Assembly (NCBI GenBank): GCA_026004675.1
Contig: BPJP01000007.1
Coordinates: forward strand, 62,001-126,000
Reading direction: 5' to 3'
Source: Gemmatales bacterium
Lineage (GTDB): Bacteria; Planctomycetota; Planctomycetia; Gemmatales; Gemmataceae
DNA length: 64,000 bases
Each line of letters starts with the position of its first letter. Within the stretch, counting starts at the first letter, position 1. Below, piece by piece: positions 53,963 through 62,179 of the stretch. The translations under genes and the position numbers were made by a program. A model generated the notes under the pieces. The model had not been told where the DNA came from. It saw only the letters and a list, made by a program, of their open reading frames with translations, and did no database searches.

Positions 53963-54556
53963 TTATGCCCCTGTCCGTGTTTGATAGATCGATACTTCCA
54001 TCGCGTCGCGCTGCACCCACTGAAGGTCCGTGTCGAACCATTCCGTTCGGCTAGGACAGTGTCGGCGCACCCAGTCAAGGTAATCGCTCATTTCAGCGGC
54101 ACCGATAGCGACATTGTCGGCGATCAACCACGCGCCATTCGCTAACTGTGGCCGGGCACGCTCGAAACAAGGATAGTAGTTGGCGAACCCGCCGTCCAGA
54201 AAAAGGACATCGATCGGCCCACGAACCAAAGCGATTTTTTCTCGGGCATCTCCAACCATGATCGTGATCCGATCGGCCAAACCAGCGCGTTCGAAATAGC
54301 GTTGCGCTTCGAGCGCACGTTGCTCATCCTGTTCGAGGGTGATGAGCCGACCTTGTGACAAGCGGCGCAACGTGTCCGCGATCCACAGCCCCGAATAGCC
54401 GATCGCCGTTCCGACTTCGACGACCAGGTTCGGCCGAGCTTCGCCGATCCATTCGGCGAGTTTGCGTGCTTTGTGCGGACCGATCATCGGGATCGAACGG
54501 CGCCGACATTCCCAGTCCACTTCTGCCAAAAGATTTTGGAAATCCGGATCAACCAT
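53963..54556 (-). CDS. O-methyltransferase family 3
   Basis: A 197-residue class I SAM-dependent O-methyltransferase of the catechol/caffeoyl-CoA type. The SAM-binding motif is VVEVGTAIGYSG (about 45-56), followed by LITLEQDEQRALEA with the acidic residue that binds the ribose, ITIMVGDAREKI, and the metal-binding DVLFLDGGFANYY; NGAWLIADNV is the later motif. The protein is compact and cytoplasmic. The GTPase gene follows after 21 bp, so they are probably co-transcribed. The methyl acceptor is unknown. Confidence 0.88.
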   Translation of the reverse strand: MVDPDFQNLLAEVDWECRRRSIPMIGPHKARKLAEWIGEARPNLVVEVGTAIGYSGLWIADTLRRLSQGRLITLEQDEQRALEAQRYFERAGLADRITIMVGDAREKIALVRGPIDVLFLDGGFANYYPCFERARPQLANGAWLIADNVAIGAAEMSDYLDWVRRHCPSRTEWFDTDLQWVQRDAMEVSIYQTRTGA

Positions 54557-54693
54557 CGTTTGAATTGCCTGGGTTCGGTTGCTTCGACGGCCGCTCAGAT
54601 GGCGCCAGATGGATTACCATTATAGCAGCATAGAGAGCCACATGGTTAGCGAACCGCCAAAAACGTCTACCTTCCGGCGGTCATGTCCCTTCT

Positions 54694-56637
54694 TCACGGC
54701 AGCATCATGCCCAATGCTTTCAGATGTTCTTGGACCTCCGGCTCACCAAGCAAGTCGCAAAAAGCGACGACGGCTGGTCGATGGCGGCGCGCTTTGGGGC
54801 AGACGAAATCATAGTGTTCTTCCTGGACCGGAAGAAAACCAAGTCCCGCTTGCTGGGCGACAATAGAAATGGCCACGCCCCAGTCAGCCCTTTGTTGAGC
54901 CACGGCGGCAGCCACCGCGTTATGCGATCGTGCCTCCGTTAAATAGCCCCGAGGCCGTTTGTCTCCCAGCAGTCGATCGATCAAAACTCGCGTGCCGCTG
55001 CCTCGATTCCGATTCACCATGATGCAGTCCGGCAGTGTCACCACATCGGCGAGCAGCGCGTCGAGCGACTTGCCGACGAACCGCTGATCATTGGGTCGAA
55101 ACACAATTCCTTGAAGTCGGCCATAGCCGGGTATCCACTCCAATTCCTCGCTGACAAATGGCCGGTTATAAGTATTGGATTCCGGATCGAGCAAATGAAT
55201 TCCCGCCAGATCGCACTCGCCCCGCTTGGCTGCCTGCAATCCGCCGCTGCTTCCCACGGCCAGGAAGCGAATGCGAAATCCTTGTTCCTGAATTTTGCCA
55301 AGCAAGAAATCCAGACCGATACAATGGCTGCCGATGACCACAAGATCGGCGGGTTCCAAACCGCGGCCCAGCAGGTGCACGGCCACGACATCATCTTCGT
55401 CCACATACTCGCGGAATCGGGGAACGACCACGAACCCATCGGCTCGGCTAAAGGTCGTAACCGACCCTGAGCCTTTCCCCATCGGAAAAGCTACGTAGCG
55501 AGGTTCCCCGACCGCTGCGGCTGGGCTTTCGACCAGGCCGACAAGCACATACTCCGTTCGTCCGCGTTCCGAATTGAGACGCAGAGGCAGCCGGGCCGAA
55601 ACAACCTCCCGGGCTTCCGCATGTCTTCCCCCTAGCCGACGGATGATGGGGGCGACGAATTCCTGAAACGTGAAAATGGCTGAGGTCGGAAAACCAGGCA
55701 GAATTACAATGGGGAGAGGCCGATGCCCAGGGCGATTCACCGCGGCCAGACAAAGCGGTTTTCCCGGCTTGAGCGCGATGCCATGTGCGACGATACCCGG
55801 CTGTCCCAACTTGCTTACGACCCGATAAGAAATATCACCGGCTCCTTTCGACGTCCCTCCCGACAGGAGCACCACATCCACATCCAGGTGCTGGCGCAAG
55901 TTGCTTTCCAGGGTGTCGGGATCATCGGGTAAAATGCCGCCGAGGATTGGTTCCGCTCCCAATTCGCGGACGGCGTCGGCCAGGATGACCGCGTTGCTGT
56001 CATAGACCATGCCTGGCGTCATGGGAGTGCCTGGCGGGATCAGCTCATCCCCGGTTGAAAAGATAGCGACCCGTGGTTTTCGCACTACGGAAACGCGATC
56101 GATACCAATTGCCGCCAGCACACCCGTTTCGCGTGAGGTTAACAATGTATGTCGCCACAAGACGGTCTCCCCCCGGCCAATGTCCGTGCCGGCGAAGGAG
56201 ATGTTCGCCCCCGGCGCGACCGCTCGGCGAACAATAACTCGGTCTCTTTCGACGTCTGTGAATTCGACCATCACGACAGCATCAGCGCCACGCGGCACGA
56301 CACCACCCGTGGCGATGAAGGTAGCACTGCCAGGTTCGACCGTTTCCACAGGTTGCATTCCAGGCGTAATCATTTCGCCGTTCATCCGCAGAACGACAAA
56401 CGACGTGTCGCTGGCGCCGTAGGTGTCCTCGGCGCGTACGGCGAAACCATCGACGTTCGCCCGGTCGAAACCTGGAACGTCGACAGGAGCCGTGATGTTC
56501 TCAGCAAGAACCCGGCCCAGCGCCGTCTGCAACGGGATATCTTCGGCAGGCAAAGGGCTTAGATCGAGGACGGCCTGAAACCGCCGCTCCGCTTCATCGC
56601 GATCGATGACTTCAAGGAACTGATCTTGCTTCCGCAT
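54694..56637 (-). CDS. moeA: MoeA molybdopterin biosynthesis protein fused to a binding-protein domain
   Basis: A 647-residue fusion. Residues 1-410 are a full MoeA, which inserts molybdenum into adenylated molybdopterin: AVDVPGFDRANVDGFAVRA-like N-terminal region, GGVVPRGADAVVMVE, VAIFSTGDELIPPG and LPGFPTSAIFTF. After a linker, residues about 425-645 are a PBP-like domain of the ModA/LysR-effector class: VVIGSHCIGLDFLL, LAVGSSGGLQAAKRGECDLA, NRNRGSGTRVLIDRLL and VAAAVAQQRADWGVAIS. The second domain may sense molybdate or a related ligand. Start at 56637 (MRKQDQFLEVIDRDEAERRF) matches the family better than the ATG 12 codons upstream. Other molybdopterin genes are not in the window. Confidence 0.88.
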   Translation of the reverse strand: MRKQDQFLEVIDRDEAERRFQAVLDLSPLPAEDIPLQTALGRVLAENITAPVDVPGFDRANVDGFAVRAEDTYGASDTSFVVLRMNGEMITPGMQPVETVEPGSATFIATGGVVPRGADAVVMVEFTDVERDRVIVRRAVAPGANISFAGTDIGRGETVLWRHTLLTSRETGVLAAIGIDRVSVVRKPRVAIFSTGDELIPPGTPMTPGMVYDSNAVILADAVRELGAEPILGGILPDDPDTLESNLRQHLDVDVVLLSGGTSKGAGDISYRVVSKLGQPGIVAHGIALKPGKPLCLAAVNRPGHRPLPIVILPGFPTSAIFTFQEFVAPIIRRLGGRHAEAREVVSARLPLRLNSERGRTEYVLVGLVESPAAAVGEPRYVAFPMGKGSGSVTTFSRADGFVVVPRFREYVDEDDVVAVHLLGRGLEPADLVVIGSHCIGLDFLLGKIQEQGFRIRFLAVGSSGGLQAAKRGECDLAGIHLLDPESNTYNRPFVSEELEWIPGYGRLQGIVFRPNDQRFVGKSLDALLADVVTLPDCIMVNRNRGSGTRVLIDRLLGDKRPRGYLTEARSHNAVAAAVAQQRADWGVAISIVAQQAGLGFLPVQEEHYDFVCPKARRHRPAVVAFCDLLGEPEVQEHLKALGMMLP

Positions 56638-56811
56638 GGAGATAGAATAGGCACTTAAACGCGATCTTCGCAAGTTTCCGCACTTCTTTCCCCGATGCTT
56701 CCGTGAGTGCTGGTCGAGCTGGTAGTTCGTGCGTCAAAGGGATAACGATCGTATACTATCTCTCGCCGAGAGCAGGTTCGACAAAAAGTTGTCCGCTTCG
56801 GAACGTCCGCG

Positions 56812-57312
56812 ATGAAAGAGCTGCTCATAATGCGTCATGCCAAGTCGAGCTGGAAGGACCCGGACCTCGACGACCACGATCGTCCATTGAACAAGCGCGG
56901 CCAACGGGACGCGCCACGGATGGGAAAGTTGATTCGCGATCGAAATCTCATCCCCGACGCTTTGATCAGCTCTCCGGCGAGGCGTGCCCGAACGACGGCT
57001 GAAATGGTCGTCAAGAAGTTCGATTTCGATGGCGTTATCGAATTGAATAAGGAGCTTTATTTCGGGTCGCTGACATCGTGGCTGAGAATGCTGCAAGCCC
57101 TCCCCGACGACGTCAAGAGGGCCATGATCGTCGGTCACAATCCCGGACTCGAAGAATTCCTCGAGTTGCTGACCGGGCAACACGAGAGGCTGCCCACCGC
57201 CGCTTTAGCACACGTCGCTTTGCCGATCGATTCGTGGAGCGAACTCGATGCCAACACACCCGGCAAACTGGTGCAAATTTGGCGGCCCAAAGAACTAGAC
57301 GAAAGGAAGTAG
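56812..57312 (+). CDS. SixA-like histidine phosphatase
   Basis: A 166-residue phosphohistidine phosphatase of the SixA branch. The catalytic RHG-type motif is MRHAKSSW near the N terminus, with LNKRGQRDA, SSPARRARTTAE and the second histidine in GHNPGLEE. In Escherichia coli SixA acts on the phosphotransferase system or on ArcB; the target here is unknown. The following FAH-family gene starts only 4 bp after the stop, so the two are likely co-transcribed. The start at 56812 is the only sensible one for the family. Confidence 0.9.
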   Translation: MKELLIMRHAKSSWKDPDLDDHDRPLNKRGQRDAPRMGKLIRDRNLIPDALISSPARRARTTAEMVVKKFDFDGVIELNKELYFGSLTSWLRMLQALPDDVKRAMIVGHNPGLEEFLELLTGQHERLPTAALAHVALPIDSWSELDANTPGKLVQIWRPKELDERK

Positions 57313-57316
57313 ATAA

Positions 57317-58177
57317 ATGCAATTTGCCAAAGTAATGCAAACAGACGGCCAGATCGCTGCCGGCATTCTGGAACATGACGTCATCAGGCTGTTTGATTGG
57401 AAGCAAGCCGCCGGTATCGACAGCCTAAGCGCCGTCTTGCATGCAACAGACCCGGAGCAAACCGCCCGCCAACTGGCTGGGCACGTTACCGTACCAGTGT
57501 GCGAGGCGACGCTACTGGCACCAGTCGATCACCAGGAAATTTGGGCGGCAGGTGTGACTTACAAACGCAGCCAGCAAGCCCGCGAACGGGAATCGGAAGG
57601 GGCTGCCCGTTTTTATGATCTCGTCTATTCCGCGGAACGGCCCGAGTTGTTTTTCAAAGCGACCGCACAACGGGCCGTCGGGCCGAACCATCCCGTTCGC
57701 ATTCGCCGCGATAGTTCGTGGAGCGTCCCAGAGCCGGAATTCGCTTTGGTCGTCAGCCCCGATCTGCGGATCGTTGGCTACACGATCGGCAACGACATGA
57801 GTTCTCGCGACATCGAAGGGGAAAACCCTCTTTATTTGCCGCAAGCCAAGGTTTACAAAAATAGTTGCGCCGTTGGCCCGGTCATTACTCTCGCCAGCGC
57901 CATGCCGCCGCTCGACGAGGTTCGCATCGAAATGACTATCGAACGGCAAGGTAAGGAGGTCTTTGCAGGAGAGACGGGCCTGAAGGAGATGGCCCGCCGT
58001 TGCGACGAGCTAGTGAGTTGGTTGGCGCGGGACAACGAGTTTCCCGACGGCGTTATCCTTTTGACAGGAACGGGCATCGTGCCCCCCGATGACTTTACTC
58101 TGTCTGCCGGGGACATTGTCGCCATCACGATCACCGGGATCGGCACGTTGACCAATTCGGTGGAGCAGGCAAAGTAG
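57317..58177 (+). CDS. Fumarylacetoacetate hydrolase family protein
   Basis: A 286-residue FAH-superfamily enzyme. The core domain (about 70-285) carries the metal-binding acidic residues in the pattern EPEFALVVSPDLRIVGYTIG followed by NDMSSRDIEGENPLYLPQAK, then LTGTGIVPPDDFTLSAGDIV. Members cleave or hydrate 2-oxo acids such as fumarylpyruvate; an oxaloacetate or 2-keto-3-deoxy-sugar-acid role is also possible. It follows the SixA-like gene after 4 bp and precedes an Hsp70-like gene by 53 bp. Confidence 0.88.
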   Translation: MQFAKVMQTDGQIAAGILEHDVIRLFDWKQAAGIDSLSAVLHATDPEQTARQLAGHVTVPVCEATLLAPVDHQEIWAAGVTYKRSQQARERESEGAARFYDLVYSAERPELFFKATAQRAVGPNHPVRIRRDSSWSVPEPEFALVVSPDLRIVGYTIGNDMSSRDIEGENPLYLPQAKVYKNSCAVGPVITLASAMPPLDEVRIEMTIERQGKEVFAGETGLKEMARRCDELVSWLARDNEFPDGVILLTGTGIVPPDDFTLSAGDIVAITITGIGTLTNSVEQAK

Positions 58178-58230
58178 CATTTGCCTCTCGATTCAATGAA
58201 ATCGATCGAATGCTGTGAATACAGTGGACC

Positions 58231-59967
58231 ATGGCCTACATCGGAATCGACTTCGGGACGAGCAACTGCGTCGTCGCCAATTTTCAGTTCGGCAAAGCGG
58301 AAGTAGTTCCCAATCACGAGGGGCAATTGTGGACGCCATCGGTGGTGACGCTGCGTCGTGACGGCAGCTTGTCATTCGGTCAAGAAGCCAAGGAAAATTT
58401 TTCCGAACAGCGGTCGATTCGCTCGATCAAGCGGATACTGGGAACGCCGGAACGAGTGCCTCTGGTCGGGCAAAGCCTGCGCACCGAGCAAATCGCCGTC
58501 ATGTTGTTCAGCATGTTGAAAAAAGATGCCGAAGAACGGCTCCGAGAACCGATCACCAAAGCAGTGGTAACGATCCCGGCAAACTCGAAAGGCCTGGCCC
58601 GCTATGCGACCAAGCTATGTGCCAGCGCAGCGGGAATGCAGATACTGACGCTGATCAACGAGCCGACTGCCGCTGCCATCTGCTATGGATTGAACGCCGA
58701 CCAGGATCAGAACGTTCTGGTCTTCGATTTTGGCGGCGGCACTCTCGACGTAACTGTCCTGCGGATTCACCATGGCATTTTTGAAGAAATCAGCAGCAAG
58801 GGGATCGGCAAACTGGGAGGCGACGACATCGACCTGGCTCTGGCGGAGCTTCTGGCGGAGCGCTTTCAGAAGAAGACCGGCTACGACATCCTCAACTCGC
58901 CTTATCGCCAACCGTTTTTGATGGCTGTCGAGCAAGCCAAGATCGACTTGTCGACACACGACGAAACGGTCGTTCGCAAGGCGGAACTGGTGCCGGAACG
59001 GCATCTGAGCCTCGAGGACGAGATCGACCGCCCAACTTTCGAACGCGCCATCATGCCATTGATCATCAAAGCGGGAACGGCGATCGACGAAGCCATGCAG
59101 CGTTGCCAGCTACGGCCCAAAGATATCGACCGGGTGCTGCTCGTGGGCGGCTCGAGTAAAATCCCCCTCATTCGCCGCTATGTCATGGAAAAAATGGCTG
59201 GCCGCGAACCCGAGCCTTTCAACCAGGTCGATCCCATGACTTGCGTGGCTCAAGGGGCGGCCATCGTGTCGGCCATCCTCCAGGGCGCTCCAGGTTTGGA
59301 CCACTACGCCTATAGCGTCAAGCTGGAGCATTCCCTCAGTGCCAATCCAGTGAACGAAAAACGCCAAGTTTACCTCGATCCGATCATCAAGCGCGGCTCC
59401 GATATTCCTTGTTCGTTTACCAAAACGTATTACCCCGTTGCTGACCCCGCCGAAAAAGTCATCATCAGCGTGTACGAGGGAGACGTCTACGACGAACCGG
59501 ATCATCCCGACAACGTCAAGCTGGCGGAGATTCCGTGGGAGTTCGATCCGCCCCGGCCGCAACGCGATGCCGCCTTGCACGTCACTTACGAATACGGCGA
59601 CGATGGCATCCTTACAGTCCAGATTCACGATCCGAAAGCCAATCACAAGAAACGCTTTTCAATACAGCACGCTGGTGAAGATCACCTCGACGCTCAGCAG
59701 GTCGCCAGGATGAAGCGGATCAACGAGGAATTGGTCAACCGTTCGAAGGCCCTGGAACAGACACCGGAATATCAAGAGGCGATCGAAGTGCTGCAAAAAA
59801 CGGAACAGGATGTGCTGCCGAAGCTGGACAATGCCGAGGACAAACGAGAGTTGGAGGAGCTGTGCCGGCGAGTCCGCCTGGCCCTGGGTTCGGGCGAGCC
59901 GGAGAAGATGCAAGCCGCCGCCGCGGAGCTGAACGACCGATTGCTCAACTACGCCTATTTGCTCTAA
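58231..59967 (+). CDS. Hsp70-family protein, DnaK-like
   Basis: A 578-residue Hsp70-type ATPase. The nucleotide-binding domain is complete: GIDFGTSNCVVA, FDFGGGTLDVTV and VLLVGGSSKIPLIRRYV, plus INEPTAAAICYGL. The C-terminal part (about 390-578) has a substrate-binding-like beta section and a helical tail but lacks the usual EEVD-like end and differs from housekeeping DnaK. Probably a specialised chaperone or regulatory Hsp70 homologue rather than the main DnaK. No DnaJ or GrpE gene is adjacent; the next gene encodes a HlyD-like protein 132 bp downstream. Confidence 0.88.
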   Translation: MAYIGIDFGTSNCVVANFQFGKAEVVPNHEGQLWTPSVVTLRRDGSLSFGQEAKENFSEQRSIRSIKRILGTPERVPLVGQSLRTEQIAVMLFSMLKKDAEERLREPITKAVVTIPANSKGLARYATKLCASAAGMQILTLINEPTAAAICYGLNADQDQNVLVFDFGGGTLDVTVLRIHHGIFEEISSKGIGKLGGDDIDLALAELLAERFQKKTGYDILNSPYRQPFLMAVEQAKIDLSTHDETVVRKAELVPERHLSLEDEIDRPTFERAIMPLIIKAGTAIDEAMQRCQLRPKDIDRVLLVGGSSKIPLIRRYVMEKMAGREPEPFNQVDPMTCVAQGAAIVSAILQGAPGLDHYAYSVKLEHSLSANPVNEKRQVYLDPIIKRGSDIPCSFTKTYYPVADPAEKVIISVYEGDVYDEPDHPDNVKLAEIPWEFDPPRPQRDAALHVTYEYGDDGILTVQIHDPKANHKKRFSIQHAGEDHLDAQQVARMKRINEELVNRSKALEQTPEYQEAIEVLQKTEQDVLPKLDNAEDKRELEELCRRVRLALGSGEPEKMQAAAAELNDRLLNYAYLL

Positions 59968-60099
59968 TTGAGGCGAGTGTTAGAGATTTTCGTCACACCG
60001 GGTTTCCATCCCATCACTTGCCTTCTGGTAAATCGCTATATTGACTGAGACAGTTTGCAACCTCACCGGTGTTCGCCACTCGTTGGCGAGGATGGGAAG

Positions 60100-60966
60100 A
60101 TGTCGCTGCCAGCCACGCCCCCCGGACGCAGTTATTACCTTCTTGTGACCAGTGTGTCGTTCGGCACGCTCTTCGCCTGTATGGGAGGCATCCTTTTCGG
60201 CGTCCAGCTGGAAGTCGTCGCGCCTGCTCGAGGAACGATTACGGCGAGGGATATGCAGGATATCCGTACGCCGGTTGCCGGTCTGGTTCAACCTGGTTGG
60301 TACGAGGGCGAACTTGCTCAAGCGTCGTCTGGCCAAAAGGAGCGTTTTCGCGTTGACAGCCAAGGGAATGGCATCGCTGAGGCCCACCGCGGCAAAGGGC
60401 TTGCCATTCACGCCTATCAAGTGGAAGACGGACGACGAATCGATCCGAATACATGCCATTTTCACCGTCTGTCAGTGGGAGACATCTTGTGGCCGGGACA
60501 GGTTCTGGCAGAAGTATCCAGCCTGGCTGGAAATAAAGAGCCGAAAGTGTTGCTGGTACCCGAGTCAGCGCCATGCTGGGTGACGGTGAAAGTCAAGCGT
60601 CAGATGGGACAGGCGGTCGATGCGGGCGGCGCAGTTGCGACGATCGTGCCAGTGGACCGGATCAACCATCAAGTAATCGGTGCCATCGCTCGGCTCGAAG
60701 TGGAAGAAAGGCACTTCGGCGCTATCCACCCGGAGCAGCGTGTCCGCTTGCGCAGCCGAATGTTCAATCATCGCGTCTATGGTGAAGCGGAAGCGAAGGT
60801 GGAACAGCTCGAACCATTGGGAGAGGAGTGCGAACCTGGCAAGAGGCGATTTTTTGTGGTCGCGCCGATTTTGCGATCACCTTTCCCCCTGGTGCTCGGG
60901 TCGAGTTTCGATGCCGAGATCGTGGTAGGACGCAAGTCCGTTTATCGAGTGATTCTCGAACACTAA
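60100..60966 (+). CDS. Short HlyD-like membrane protein
   Basis: A 288-residue protein with one N-terminal membrane anchor (about 12-35) and a mostly beta extracytoplasmic part. Residues about 200-260 resemble the HlyD beta-barrel domain (IARLEVEERHFGAIHPEQRV, then a RVYGEAEAKVEQLEP segment), and APARGTITARDMQDIRTPVA resembles a lipoyl-like half. The long coiled-coil hairpin of normal adaptors is missing. It could be the adaptor of a pump or an unrelated envelope protein. Start at 60100 (MSLPATPPGRS) is preferred over a TTG 15 codons upstream. The stop overlaps the zone of a strong hairpin at 60965-61000. Confidence 0.65.
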   Translation: MSLPATPPGRSYYLLVTSVSFGTLFACMGGILFGVQLEVVAPARGTITARDMQDIRTPVAGLVQPGWYEGELAQASSGQKERFRVDSQGNGIAEAHRGKGLAIHAYQVEDGRRIDPNTCHFHRLSVGDILWPGQVLAEVSSLAGNKEPKVLLVPESAPCWVTVKVKRQMGQAVDAGGAVATIVPVDRINHQVIGAIARLEVEERHFGAIHPEQRVRLRSRMFNHRVYGEAEAKVEQLEPLGEECEPGKRRFFVVAPILRSPFPLVLGSSFDAEIVVGRKSVYRVILEH

Positions 60967-61000
60967 AAAGCCCATTCCCGAAGTCGAAACGGGAATGGGC
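60965..61000 (-). terminator. Strong hairpin between convergent genes
   Basis: Arms 60970-60980 and 60990-61000 form a perfect 11-bp stem with a 9-nt loop. On the minus strand it is followed by TTTTTA, so it serves as terminator of the alpha/beta-hydrolase gene ending at 61030. It is only 3 bp past the stop of the plus-strand gene and may end that transcript too. Confidence 0.85.
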
Positions 61001-61029
61001 CAAAACCATTTGCGCAAGCTGGTTATCAA

Positions 61030-62040
61030 TTATGGGACGCGGGGATAATACTGCTTGACCGAATACCATTGAAGAGGGAATTCGTTCTTCCGTTCGAGCC
61101 AGGCGTCGTTTCCTTGTTTTTCGATGACTTTGCTGATGTAGGTGCAGATTTCTTCGCGTGTCTGTTTGTTTGTCAACAGGGCCTTGCCACTGAGTTTGGA
61201 AGGTACAGCGCGTTCACGAGTTAATGGATTGTTTTTCAGCCAGCGCATCGCTTCTTGCGCTCCCTTGGCAGCGGTGATGTCTGACTTGCCGTAGAAGAAC
61301 GCCATGGGGACTCGATCGCGCACCTGATCCATTCGCAGCCAGGAACTTACCTTGATGTTCATCAGATCGTCCGGCATCGACAACCAGACCGCGCATTTGC
61401 AATCTTGCCCCACCCAGGGGCGTTTCTGGCTTTGGATAGCTCCGATGCCGAACGGATTGGGTACGAAATTGATCATTGTCCATGCCTTGGCGATGAACAG
61501 CGATCCCAGAGCGGCCGATTCCTTGGAACCGATGATGACGAGATTGGAAACATTGCAATTACCAGCGTCATTTTGTTGGTCGAGGAATTGTTTCGCGGCA
61601 GCGATATCATTGATGAGCATCGGATAATAGCCTTTGCCGGGAATGTCCTTGTACGTGATTTTGTCGCGAGTCTGATTGGGGCGAAACGTGGCAACGTTCG
61701 ACGCGACGTTCCAGAAGATGGTGGGATCGACAGTAGTGCTGTCGCCATGGCCGCGAAAATCGAAGGTCAATACGGCAAAACCGCATTGTTGCTGGATGTC
61801 GCGAGCCAGCAGGTCCCACTCCGCTTCTTTGCGATTGCCGCCGAACTCGTGCAGGATCATCACCACAGGGGACTTGCCCCGTGTCGCGGGATAAAAACTC
61901 CCTTTGATCATGACTTTGTCGATGGTCTCGAATTTGACCTCTTGCGGTTTAACGACTTGAGCCAGCAAGAGCTGGGGCGACATCACCAACCCGAATAGAG
62001 GCGCCATCCCCCATAAATAGAACGGAACATATTTTTGCAT
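61030..62040 (-). CDS. Exported alpha/beta-hydrolase-fold protein, nucleophile motif degenerate
   Basis: A 336-residue protein with a signal peptide ending near LLLA and an alpha/beta-hydrolase fold: VVMILHEFGGNRKEAEW, FAVLTFDFRGHGDS, and later VPMAFFYGKSDITAAKG for the acid region. At the nucleophile elbow the sequence is VIIGSKESAALG instead of GxSxG, so the serine at the usual place is missing. Enzymatic activity is therefore uncertain. The start was decided by the ribosome-binding site: GGAGG lies 9 nt before the ATG at 62040, but directly abuts an in-frame ATG at 62049. A terminator hairpin follows the gene. Function unknown. Confidence 0.8.
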   Translation of the reverse strand: MQKYVPFYLWGMAPLFGLVMSPQLLLAQVVKPQEVKFETIDKVMIKGSFYPATRGKSPVVMILHEFGGNRKEAEWDLLARDIQQQCGFAVLTFDFRGHGDSTTVDPTIFWNVASNVATFRPNQTRDKITYKDIPGKGYYPMLINDIAAAKQFLDQQNDAGNCNVSNLVIIGSKESAALGSLFIAKAWTMINFVPNPFGIGAIQSQKRPWVGQDCKCAVWLSMPDDLMNIKVSSWLRMDQVRDRVPMAFFYGKSDITAAKGAQEAMRWLKNNPLTRERAVPSKLSGKALLTNKQTREEICTYISKVIEKQGNDAWLERKNEFPLQWYSVKQYYPRVP

Positions 62041-62179
62041 GATGTGCATCCTCCATCGAAATTCGGGGCACCGAACTCATTTGTTGATCCTAATTGGCCT
62101 GCGCTGGCGGGTCAAGAAAATGCCCGCAAAAACCGGGGCTTTTCCCGGAAATTGTGTCAATCCTTTTGGCCCTATTGGC

